In this document: positions 1 through 6,938 of the stretch, in pieces
How positions within the stretch are numbered: the first letter of the stretch is position 1
Layout of the letters: each line of letters begins with the position of its first letter
From: JBFWIL01 sp050256015
GTDB taxonomy: Bacteria; Bacteroidota; Bacteroidia; Bacteroidales; Prolixibacteraceae
DNA length: 7,272 bases
Direction of reading: 5' to 3'
NCBI GenBank assembly: GCA_050256015.1
Contig: JBFWIL010000138.1
Location: 1 to 7,272 of the forward strand
Notes under the pieces: model-generated
Database searches by the model: none
Seen by the model: the letters and a program-made list of their open reading frames with translations, nothing else
What the model was told of the DNA's origin: nothing
Program-made: the position numbers and the translations under genes

Positions 1-1
1 A

Positions 2-229
2 CGGACGCAAATCGAACACATGGTAACCATCCTCGAACAGTACCTGAAAGGAAGTGCATCTCTTTCTCCCAACAGTACCGGTAACCGGGGCGGCAGAGGC
101 AACATGCCCGTAAGTGGTAAAAGTCTTACCGAGCTAAGCCTGAAGTGTCTGAGTCTTCTGGCAGCCTGCCTGCCCGAACAATTAAGGTGGGAATGTGAAG
201 AACAGTCCGCCTCTTTTAATCCGGCCTGA
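2..229 (+). CDS. C-terminal fragment of an unrecognised protein (5' end outside window)
   Basis: The frame is open from the first bases of the window to a TGA at 227-229, giving about 75 residues. The Met at position 20 is probably internal, because the frame continues upstream of it without a stop. The visible part begins with a helix-like stretch (IEHMVTILEQYLKG), then a low-complexity Ser/Asn/Gly/Arg segment, then a Leu-rich segment with two Cys (LKCLSLLAACL) and a third Cys near the end. I recognise no family and see no catalytic motif, signal peptide or clear membrane helix. It lies 69 bases upstream of the first polysaccharide gene in the same direction, so it could be the end of the gene bordering the locus. 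It could also be a chance frame, since it is short and its start is not visible. Confidence 0.35.
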   Translation, partial: RTQIEHMVTILEQYLKGSASLSPNSTGNRGGRGNMPVSGKSLTELSLKCLSLLAACLPEQLRWECEEQSASFNPA

Positions 230-298
230 AACCGTTACAGGTTAACCAGAGCAGTTGCAGTTTTCAGCGTGTTTTCGTGTTTATACCTTAAGTTATGT

Positions 299-1927
299 AT
301 GGAAAATACTTACCCCGGTAATACCCCTCAGCCCGCTAATGACGACGAGATAGCTCCAAAACGGATCATGTTCCTTTTTATCAGGAAATGGTACTGGTTC
401 GTGGCCGGTGTTGTATTTGCTCTGGCGGCAGCTTTCCTTTTCAATAGTTATTACAGGCAGCAGGCTTATACCATCGATACCAGCATCCTGATTAACGGCG
501 TGGACAAAGACTTTTACCTGGCCGGCCTGATCGAAAGACCGGTAACCATGCCGGAACGTTCGTCGGTCATTGAAAATGAAATCGGATTGCTGAGATCGTC
601 CGTGCTGGCTCACCATGTATTGGAAAAGCTGAACTGGCGGGTTTCCTGGTACAAAAAAGAATTTTTTAAACGGAAAGATCTCTATCCCGACGAGCCCTTT
701 ATTGTGCATGAAAACGCCGGCGGGGGAAACCTGGAAGGGCTTATGCTCTGCCTCCGGCCCGGGACTGACGGCACGTACACCCTTTCGGCCGGTGGTACGG
801 TTTTAGTGAATTATCTTCCGCAGTATGTTAAGTTTGAGGCAGAAGGAAAGTTCGGCGAACCGTTCAGCAATGCGTGGTTTCATTTTACCCTGCATTTGGA
901 AGAAGGCGCGGTTCCTGATCCTGACGACGAATTCTTTTTCAGATTTAATAATATTAATACCCTCACCCAGAAGTACATAGCCAGACAACAGATTGAGCCG
1001 GCAGGTAAAACCGGCGATGTGATCCGTCTGTCTGTTTCAGGGAATGAACCCCTTCGTGAAATCCATTATCTGAACGGGCTGGTAAACGAATATATAAACC
1101 GGGACCTGGAATTCCGCACCGAAACACGAAAACGGTCGCTCGAATTTATCAATAAACAATTAAGCGGTATGTCCGACTCGCTGAATGCAGCGGGGAACCG
1201 GGTTACCCTGTTCCGTTCGCAGAACCGGTTACCCGGTATCAGTGCCGGGGGAGCCCTGATCATGGAGCAGTTGAAAGAAATTGAAGAAGAGCGGTTGCAA
1301 AGCCGTATGCAGCTCGGCTATTTCCGGAACCTGCTTACCTGCCTGGAAAATTCCGGCGATATCAAAAATATGCTTATGCCGTCAGCTGTCGGAATTGAAG
1401 ATCCTTTTTTCAACGCAGTCGTGTTAAAGCTTTGCGATCTGTGCAGCAAGCGTGATATCCTGACCTGGAACGCCCGGGCCGGTAAGCCCGTACTGCTTTC
1501 GCTTAATAACGAAATTAACCGGGTCGCCGGCTATCTCCGGAAAAACCTGATCAAACAGATCTCCGATACCGGCTTAAAGATCCAAAGCTTACAATGCAGG
1601 GAAACAACTATAAGCCGGCAGTTAAGCAACCTGCCCGTGCAGGAGCGGCAACTGATTGCTGTCACCCGGCGGTATGAACTTACCAGAAAGATCTATACGA
1701 ACCTGCTTAAGAAACAGGCCGAGGCAGGTATTGCCCTGGCATCGGCAGTGCCGGGTGTCCGGGTGGTCGACCCGGCGCTGGTAGACCGGATCGAAAAAAC
1801 AGGCGCTTCATCTCATTTCCTGTATCTTCTGGCTTTTACAGCGGGCCTTGTCCTTCCGGGATTAGCCCTGCTGGGATTAAGCTACCGAAAGGGTCTGCCG
1901 ACTCAAATCCTGACACAATCAGCATAA
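299..1927 (+). CDS. Polysaccharide co-polymerase, Wzz/GumC type, without kinase domain
   Basis: This is a predicted inner-membrane protein of 542 residues that controls chain length or couples polymerisation to export. A first membrane helix lies at about residues 31-50 (start WYWFVAGVVFALAAAF). A long periplasmic region follows, with a helical, probably coiled-coil part at about 270-345. A GNVR-like segment lies at about 449-493 (ERQLIAVTRRYELTRKIYTNLLKKQ split around Arg/Tyr, ending GVRVVDPA), and a second membrane helix at about 505-527. The protein ends some 15 residues later. Many Bacteroidota relatives continue into a cytoplasmic BY-type tyrosine kinase of roughly 200-250 residues; no Walker A motif or Tyr cluster is present here. 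The Pro-rich motif that usually precedes the second helix is also missing (DPALVDRIEKTGASS). I chose the ATG at 299; an in-frame GTG at 269 would add ten residues (MFSCLYLKLC) unlike a PCP N-terminus. No Shine-Dalgarno is visible. The gap to the next gene is 24 bases, so co-transcription is likely. Confidence 0.85.
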   Translation: MENTYPGNTPQPANDDEIAPKRIMFLFIRKWYWFVAGVVFALAAAFLFNSYYRQQAYTIDTSILINGVDKDFYLAGLIERPVTMPERSSVIENEIGLLRSSVLAHHVLEKLNWRVSWYKKEFFKRKDLYPDEPFIVHENAGGGNLEGLMLCLRPGTDGTYTLSAGGTVLVNYLPQYVKFEAEGKFGEPFSNAWFHFTLHLEEGAVPDPDDEFFFRFNNINTLTQKYIARQQIEPAGKTGDVIRLSVSGNEPLREIHYLNGLVNEYINRDLEFRTETRKRSLEFINKQLSGMSDSLNAAGNRVTLFRSQNRLPGISAGGALIMEQLKEIEEERLQSRMQLGYFRNLLTCLENSGDIKNMLMPSAVGIEDPFFNAVVLKLCDLCSKRDILTWNARAGKPVLLSLNNEINRVAGYLRKNLIKQISDTGLKIQSLQCRETTISRQLSNLPVQERQLIAVTRRYELTRKIYTNLLKKQAEAGIALASAVPGVRVVDPALVDRIEKTGASSHFLYLLAFTAGLVLPGLALLGLSYRKGLPTQILTQSA

Positions 1928-1951
1928 ATGTATTACTGTTAAATAAATATT

Positions 1952-4900
1952 ATGATAGTTATTTTACTGGCGTCACTGTTAACCGGTTTTGTTTTGACCT
2001 ATTTGGTGATCCCTTCTGTTGTAAGCCTTTCAGGTACTAAAAAACTGTTTGATTGTCCGGACAAACGGAAACTGAACAAAGTCGATGTTCCGACCCTGGG
2101 CGGGGTGGGCATCTTTATCGGGCTTACGGTCAGTTCTATCCTTTTCATACAGCCCGGAAATGCCTGGGAATTACGCTACCTGCTGCTGGCTGTTATCATT
2201 ATGTTTTTTGTCGGTATTACAGACGATATGCTCGTCATTTCGGCCCGGAAGAAATTTATTTTGGAAATTGTTACCGGCCTTATTCTTGTTCTTTTGGGAG
2301 ATTTCCGGATTACCCTGCCTTACGGGCTGTTTAACGCGGAACTGTTCTGTAACGGGATCAGCGTTCCGCTTTCCGTGCTGATGTTTGTTTTTCTTATCAA
2401 CGCTATGAACCTGATCGACGGCATTGACGGACTTGCCGCCGGTGTCGCACTTATCGTATCCCTGTTTTTGGGAATCTGGTTTTTCCTGGCGGGACATTTT
2501 AATTATGCCGTGGTTTGCATGGCGTTAACAGGAAGCCTGGCCGCTTATCTACGCTTTAATGTTTTCGGAAGGAAAAACAAGATCTTCATGGGCGATACCG
2601 GTTCGCTCATTCTGGGCGTTTTCCTGGCAGCCATGGTCATCCGGTTCAATGAGCTGAATATGACTGCTCCCGAAGCGGTACGGTTTTTGAATCCTCCCCA
2701 GATCGTACTGGGGATGATGATCGTCCCTGTAACCGACACCCTGCGTGTTTTTATCATCCGGCTCAGGCACGGACGATCTCCTTTTTCACCCGATATGAAC
2801 CATTTTCACCACCTGCTGATCAAGACAGGAATGAACCACATACAGGCCACAGCCGTGCTTATTGCCTATATGATTTTCTTCACATTGCTGGCCATCTTAC
2901 TTGAAACGGCAGGGGTCGATCCCAATATTGCCTTCCCGCTTTTGCTTGCGATGAGCTTTTCGTTTGTCGGATTGCTTGTTGCCAAAACAAGGCGCATGGA
3001 GGAAAAACACGCTGCCAGGCTTATGTCCGTTCGGGAAGATTTTCCTTCGGATCATCCTGTTCTGAAAGAAATTCCGGGCGTAGCAGTTAAAGAAACCGTT
3101 GCAGCCCGGAAAGAAACCGTTGCAGCCCGGAAAGAAACCGTTGCAGCCCGGAAAGAAACCAGAAAGATGCGGGTCTTTTCGTTGCTTCTGCTTGCCTTGC
3201 TCCTGGGGCTGACCGAACCGGTCGTCGCCCAGCAGCAGGTCTCATCCGTTAATGTAGAAAGCCTCACCGACGAGCAGATCCGGCAAATCGTCAATGAAGT
3301 GAATTCCCGGGGCTTAACGGTAGACCAGGCCGCGGAACTGGCCCGGATGCGCGGCGCCACGCAGTTGCAGATAGACCAGGTAAAGCAGCGCATTCAGCAA
3401 ATGCAGCTCAGCCAGCCACAGGAAGCCGCCGCTTCATCCGTACCCGTAGTACAACCGGAGGCACCTTCAGAACCGGCCTACCGGAAAGAAAAGGCAGATG
3501 CCACCCTTAAAAATAAAAAGCTTTTCGGCTATCAGCTCTTCAACCAGGATAATCTCACCTTCGAGCCTTCGGTTAACATTCCTGTTCCGCCCGATTATGT
3601 GCTGGGCATCGGCGACCAGGTGGTGATCCATGTATGGGGAGCCAGCCAGCAAACCTACATGCTGCAGATCGACAACAACGGGGCAGTCAATATACCCGGC
3701 CTTGGTCCGGTAGGCATCGCCAATCAGAATTTAGCGTATGCCAAACAAACGGTTATCAGGCGGCTTACGGCTATTTACGACGGCATGAGCGGTACCGCAC
3801 CCGATACTTTCGCCGATCTTTCTGTAAATGACCCCAGGTCCATCAAAGTAAACGTAATCGGCGAAGCCATCACACCCGGTACCTATACCCTGCCAGCCAC
3901 GGCCTCGGCTTTCAACGCCCTGTATCTTTCGGGCGGGCCGAACGAGAACGGATCGTTCCGAAACATACGCATTATACGCGACAATAAAATACTGAGCCGT
4001 ATCGACGTCTACGAATACCTGATCAGGGGCAACACATCGAACAACGTTTCCCTGCGCGACCAGGACATCATTTTTATACCGACCTATAAGAAACGGGTCC
4101 AGACCACCGGAACATTCAAGCGAAATGCCATTTTCGAGCTGAAAGAGGGCGAGAATATTCAGCAGATCATCGAATTTACCGGAGGATTCCGCGAAGAAGC
4201 CTCCCGGTCGCGCCTGTTGCTTACCCGTTTCGACAACGACCAGTATGCACTACAGGACATAGACCGGTCGGCTTTCGATACCCTGGAACTGCGCAACGGC
4301 GATGTGATCCGGGCCGAGCAGGTCATTGACCGTTTCGAGAACCGGCTTACCATCGAAGGAGCTGTATTCCGTCCCGGTTCATACGCTCTGGAGAAAGGGA
4401 TGACCCTCCTGCAGTTGATCAACAAGGCCGGCGGACTTCGGGAAGACTATTTTGCCAACCGGGGGCTCATTATCAGGCTCGACGAGAAACTGTATCCCAC
4501 CATCCTTCCTTTTGACCTCGAAGAAGTGCTTCTGGGGAAAAACGACCCGGCGCTTTGTCGGGAGGACCATGTTGTGATTCGCGACATCTTCAGTATCGGT
4601 GAGAAAAAAATAGTGCGGATATATGGAGAGGTCATGAGGCCAGGTGAATACGATTTTCAGCGCAACATGACCTTAAAGGACCTCGTCTTTATGGCCGGAG
4701 GCATGACCGAAGCCGCCAGTGAATCGTACATCGAGGTAGCCCGCCGGAACACGTACGAGGAAGCCCGCGAGGTCGACAGCAAAATGGCCACGCTCTTTCA
4801 GTTCCGCATCGACCGCAAGCTGGAACTTTCTGGCGAAGATGCCGATTTCGGAATATCACCTTTCGACTATGTGTATATCCGCAGGGCTCCCTCCTACGAA

Positions 4901-5569
4901 CCCCAGCAAACCGTTTACATACGGGGTGAGGTGAAATACCCCGGACAGTACAGTATCAGTAGCAAAGAAGAGCGTATCTCCGATTTAATTAACCGTGCAG
5001 GAGGGCTTACCCCCTATGCTTTTATTGACGGCGCTAAGCTAAAACGTAAGCTCGACGATCAGCTAAAAGAACAAAATAAGACTGTCGGCCAGCTTAAGGA
5101 ACATCTGGACAGTAATATCAACATTAATGCAAACAAAGCATATGCTGATCTTGAGCTGCGGTTGGAAAGCATTTTGGAGAAGCCTCATACCCCCTATGAC
5201 TATTTTCTGCGTGACGGTGACGAAGTCCTCATCCCGTTAAAATCGGAAGAGATATGGATCAGAGGTGAGGTGTTGAATCCCATGGGGCTGGCGTGGGAAA
5301 AGGGGAGAAGCCTGAAATATTATGTGAACCGCTCAGGAGGATTCAGCACCAATGCAAAGGGCGGTAAAGCCTATGTCGTTTACAGTAACGGTACAACTCA
5401 GGTAACGAAAGGCATCCTGTTCAAAAATTATCCTGTCATAGAGCCGGGAAGCCAGATCATTATTCCTGCCAGGCCCGAACGCAAGCACACTGACAACACC
5501 ACCAAATGGTTGGCGATAACCAGCGCCTTCTCGTCCCTGGCTATTGCCATTGCCACCGTATTCAAATAG
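1952..5569 (+). CDS. Fusion: WecA-like sugar-1-phosphate transferase + Wza-like SLBB export protein
   Basis: One frame of 1205 residues holds two complete proteins. Residues 1-345 are a polytopic glycosyltransferase family 4 (MraY/WecA) enzyme with about 11 membrane helices. It has the conserved cytoplasmic motifs: DD at 91-92, NLIDGIDG at 153-160, GDTGS at 214-218, and SPFSPDMNHFHH at 276-287. It should transfer a HexNAc-1-phosphate or similar from a UDP-sugar to undecaprenyl phosphate. Residues 346-405 are a charged linker with KETVAAR repeats. Residues 406-426 look like a signal peptide (MRVF, then LLLLALLLGL, then VVA). A helical region follows at 437-487, a Poly_export-like domain at about 545-620 (PDYVLGIGDQVVIHVWG), and six SLBB-like repeats near 631, 716, 799, 887, 987 and 1101, several with GEV..PG.Y. 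A hydrophobic C-terminal helix lies at about 1185-1203, as expected for a Wza-type outer-membrane helix. No lipobox Cys follows the signal. The two halves are normally separate genes. A start at 3167 for a stand-alone export protein is the alternative reading. Confidence 0.85.
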   Translation: MIVILLASLLTGFVLTYLVIPSVVSLSGTKKLFDCPDKRKLNKVDVPTLGGVGIFIGLTVSSILFIQPGNAWELRYLLLAVIIMFFVGITDDMLVISARKKFILEIVTGLILVLLGDFRITLPYGLFNAELFCNGISVPLSVLMFVFLINAMNLIDGIDGLAAGVALIVSLFLGIWFFLAGHFNYAVVCMALTGSLAAYLRFNVFGRKNKIFMGDTGSLILGVFLAAMVIRFNELNMTAPEAVRFLNPPQIVLGMMIVPVTDTLRVFIIRLRHGRSPFSPDMNHFHHLLIKTGMNHIQATAVLIAYMIFFTLLAILLETAGVDPNIAFPLLLAMSFSFVGLLVAKTRRMEEKHAARLMSVREDFPSDHPVLKEIPGVAVKETVAARKETVAARKETVAARKETRKMRVFSLLLLALLLGLTEPVVAQQQVSSVNVESLTDEQIRQIVNEVNSRGLTVDQAAELARMRGATQLQIDQVKQRIQQMQLSQPQEAAASSVPVVQPEAPSEPAYRKEKADATLKNKKLFGYQLFNQDNLTFEPSVNIPVPPDYVLGIGDQVVIHVWGASQQTYMLQIDNNGAVNIPGLGPVGIANQNLAYAKQTVIRRLTAIYDGMSGTAPDTFADLSVNDPRSIKVNVIGEAITPGTYTLPATASAFNALYLSGGPNENGSFRNIRIIRDNKILSRIDVYEYLIRGNTSNNVSLRDQDIIFIPTYKKRVQTTGTFKRNAIFELKEGENIQQIIEFTGGFREEASRSRLLLTRFDNDQYALQDIDRSAFDTLELRNGDVIRAEQVIDRFENRLTIEGAVFRPGSYALEKGMTLLQLINKAGGLREDYFANRGLIIRLDEKLYPTILPFDLEEVLLGKNDPALCREDHVVIRDIFSIGEKKIVRIYGEVMRPGEYDFQRNMTLKDLVFMAGGMTEAASESYIEVARRNTYEEAREVDSKMATLFQFRIDRKLELSGEDADFGISPFDYVYIRRAPSYEPQQTVYIRGEVKYPGQYSISSKEERISDLINRAGGLTPYAFIDGAKLKRKLDDQLKEQNKTVGQLKEHLDSNININANKAYADLELRLESILEKPHTPYDYFLRDGDEVLIPLKSEEIWIRGEVLNPMGLAWEKGRSLKYYVNRSGGFSTNAKGGKAYVVYSNGTTQVTKGILFKNYPVIEPGSQIIIPARPERKHTDNTTKWLAITSAFSSLAIAIATVFK
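3089..3160 (+). repeat. 21-bp in-frame tandem repeat, 3.4 copies
   Basis: Three identical 21-base units (3089-3109, 3110-3130, 3131-3151) are followed by nine bases of a fourth (3152-3160). I see no mismatch between copies. Each unit encodes the heptad KETVAAR (read as K-E-T-V-A-A-R). The repeat lies in the linker of the transferase-export fusion, seven bases before the Met codon of the export part. Because 21 is a multiple of three, gain or loss of units by slippage would change linker length by one heptad and leave the frame intact. The perfect identity suggests recent expansion or continuing slippage; this is inference. Confidence 0.97.
3167..3229 (+). other. Internal signal peptide and possible internal start of the export protein
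   Basis: Codons 406-426 of the fusion encode MRVF, a Leu-rich core (LLLLALLLGL), then TEPVVA followed by QQQ. Basic residues precede it (RKETRKMR). This has the n-, h- and c-regions of a Sec signal peptide, with VVA fitting the -3/-1 rule for signal peptidase I and cleavage before Gln427. No Cys is present, so it is not a lipoprotein signal. It sits exactly where a free Wza-type protein would start. The ATG at 3167 has A/G-rich bases upstream (agaaag) but no spaced Shine-Dalgarno. Internal initiation is possible but unproven. Confidence 0.75.
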
Positions 5570-5576
5570 CTTTTAT

Positions 5577-5600
5577 TCCCGCTTTCGCGGGATTTTTTTT
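5577..5600 (+). terminator. Intrinsic terminator after the fusion gene
   Basis: The stem TCCCGC (5577-5582) pairs with GCGGGA (5587-5592) around the four-base loop TTTC and is followed by eight T (5593-5600). It lies seven bases after the TAG stop of the fusion gene and 35 bases before the start of the next wzz-type gene. This suggests that transcription of the upstream genes ends or is attenuated here. In that case the next gene needs its own promoter or read-through, for example with a NusG-like antiterminator as known for Bacteroides capsule operons. No such regulator is visible in this window. Confidence 0.88.
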
Positions 5601-5635
5601 ATATCGCCGCCGCAACCTATGTAATAACATCAACT

Positions 5636-6757
5636 ATGACAGCATCTTTACCTTCCAGACCGGTATCCAACACACCGCCGGATGACGACGAAATCGATCT
5701 CATCGCCTTAGCCAGGACCCTGTGGAACGGCCGCAAAATCCTGATCCGTTCCGTTATTATCTGCTTTATTATTGGCCTGCTCATCGCCTTTCTTTCTCCA
5801 AAGGAATATACCTCCGCTACGATAGTAGTGCCCCAGCTGGGCCAGTCCTCTTCAAATATGGGCGGGTTATCCTCCCTGGCTGCCATGGCCGGTTTTAACC
5901 TCAGTGATATGACCAATGCCGACGGAACTCTTTCTCCCATGGTCTATCCGCAAATCATCTCTTCGGTTCCGTACCAGCTGGAGCTGATGAATGCCCCTTT
6001 TACCTTTTCTGAAACAGACCACCCCGTCAGTATCTTTGAATACTATACCCGGCTTGCCAAACCCGGCATCCTTTCAACCATAAAAAGATACACCTTCGGC
6101 CTGCCGTTTGTCATACTGAAAGCCGTGAAAGGAGAATCTCAAAAACCGGAAACCGGAACCCGTCTTATTACGCTGACCGAAGAACAGGAAGAGATCCGTA
6201 AACTTATTGAAGAAAAGCTTACTCTTGAGGTAAATTCAAAAGAAGGTTATCTTACTCTTAAGGCCCGTATGCCCGAAGCAGCGCTTTCTGCCGAAGTGGC
6301 GCAGTACGCCCGCGAACTGCTTCAGAAGTACATAACCAGGCTTAAGATAGAGAAAGCCAGCGAGCAACTGAACTTTATCCGCGGAAGGTACACCGAAAAG
6401 AAAAAGGAATTTGAACAGGCCCAGGAAAAGCTGGCCCTGTTTCGCGACCGTAACAAGAACGTGGCGACAGCCATGGCCGGTACCGAAGAAGAACGCCTGC
6501 AAAGCGAGTACAGCATTGCCTTTAATGTCTATTCCGAGCTGGCCAAACAGCTGGAGCAGGCACAAATACGGGTCAAGGAAGACACCCCTGTGTTTTCCGT
6601 TTTGGCCCCTGCGGTGGTTCCCGGTGAAAAGTCAAAACCCAGGAAGGCTTTAATCCTGATTATCTGGATATTTCTCGGCGGACTTGCCGGAACCGGCATT
6701 ATTTTCGGAAAGCAATACCTCGTAACGATAAGGCAAAGATGGAATGAAAATGGATGA
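5636..6757 (+). CDS. wzz: Wzz-type chain length determinant protein
   Basis: This is a 373-residue inner-membrane protein of the Wzz/PCP family that sets the modal length of an O-antigen or capsule chain made by a Wzy-type polymerase. The N-terminus is acidic and cytoplasmic (DDDEIDLIALARTLW at about 16-30). The first membrane helix is at about 36-53, followed by the family-typical periplasmic start (SPKEYTSATIVVP at about 54-66). A coiled-coil-like helix spans about 236-312. The Pro-rich motif PAVVPGEKSKPRK is at 325-337 and precedes the second membrane helix at about 338-358. A short basic tail ends the protein. Length and layout are normal for the family, and there is no kinase domain. It starts 35 bases after the terminator that follows the fusion gene. 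It is the second co-polymerase in the locus and differs from the first in length and in keeping the Pro-rich motif. The start at 5636 is the first Met and gives a normal N-terminus. Confidence 0.93.
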   Translation: MTASLPSRPVSNTPPDDDEIDLIALARTLWNGRKILIRSVIICFIIGLLIAFLSPKEYTSATIVVPQLGQSSSNMGGLSSLAAMAGFNLSDMTNADGTLSPMVYPQIISSVPYQLELMNAPFTFSETDHPVSIFEYYTRLAKPGILSTIKRYTFGLPFVILKAVKGESQKPETGTRLITLTEEQEEIRKLIEEKLTLEVNSKEGYLTLKARMPEAALSAEVAQYARELLQKYITRLKIEKASEQLNFIRGRYTEKKKEFEQAQEKLALFRDRNKNVATAMAGTEEERLQSEYSIAFNVYSELAKQLEQAQIRVKEDTPVFSVLAPAVVPGEKSKPRKALILIIWIFLGGLAGTGIIFGKQYLVTIRQRWNENG

Positions 6758-6802
6758 TACCGGCCTGATTTTTAGCGTGAATCGTGGAACTGACCAGCAG
6801 CT

Positions 6803-6838
6803 AAAAAATAAAAAAGTTCTCCTCAAATATTCAGGAGA
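6803..6838 (-). terminator. Possible minus-strand intrinsic terminator in the wzz-wecC gap
   Basis: Read on the minus strand, TCTCCT (6838-6833) and AGGAGA (6823-6818) form a six-base-pair stem around a nine-base loop. After two bases comes TTTTTTATTTTTT (complement of 6803-6815). The stem is short and the loop A/T-rich, so the structure is weak. No minus-strand gene is seen that would need it, but it could stop antisense transcription into the wzz gene. On the + strand it is not followed by a T run. Confidence 0.3.
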
Positions 6839-6874
6839 GTAGAAGGGAGTGGCTTATAAATCAGTTTAAGACAA

Positions 6875-6909
6875 CCCGTGCCAATCTGTGCTATTCTTGG
6901 TGAAAAAAG
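6875..6909. repeat. Possible remnant of a dispersed AATCTGTG-type intergenic sequence
   Basis: The segment contains CCGTGCCAATCTGTGC followed by TATTCTTGGTGAAAAAA. It resembles, from memory, short dispersed sequences found between genes in many environmental bacteria that contain variants of CGTG..AATCTGTG. Only one copy is present in this window, so its repetitive nature cannot be shown here. It lies in the 181-base gap before the dehydrogenase gene, which otherwise holds no recognisable gene. Confidence 0.25.
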
Positions 6910-6938
6910 CTAAAACTAAAAATTTAGATACCCCCATT

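Noticed and set aside
261..291. Possible Bacteroidota-type promoter (TTTTC at 261 and TACCTTAA at 284) before the first PCP gene.
   Set aside because: The match to the TAnnTTTG and TTTG consensus is poor, and the site would lie almost on the start codon.
269..298. GTG start for the first PCP gene, adding ten residues.
   Set aside because: The added residues are hydrophobic and Cys-containing, unlike the usual polar PCP N-terminus; the ATG at 299 fits better.
293..709. Minus-strand frame of 138 residues within the first PCP gene.
   Set aside because: It lies wholly opposite a well-supported coding region and shows no family motif.
3089..3160. Tandem repeats considered as a CRISPR array.
   Set aside because: The units are 21 bases, directly adjacent without spacers, and in frame inside a coding region.
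3052..3393. Minus-strand frame of 113 residues across the tandem repeat.
   Set aside because: It is the shadow of the repeat and the export coding region; its product is Ser/Arg/Thr-rich with repeated FRAATVS and looks non-coding.
6750..6842. A 30-codon frame overlapping the end of wzz (starts MDDTGLIFSV).
   Set aside because: It is short, has no recognisable motif, and its latter part falls on an A-rich tract and hairpin. An ATG overlapping the wzz stop is the only point in its favour.
6864..6899. Possible promoter (TTTA at 6864 and TATTCTTG at 6892) before wecC.
   Set aside because: Each element departs from the consensus and A/T-rich gaps give such matches by chance.
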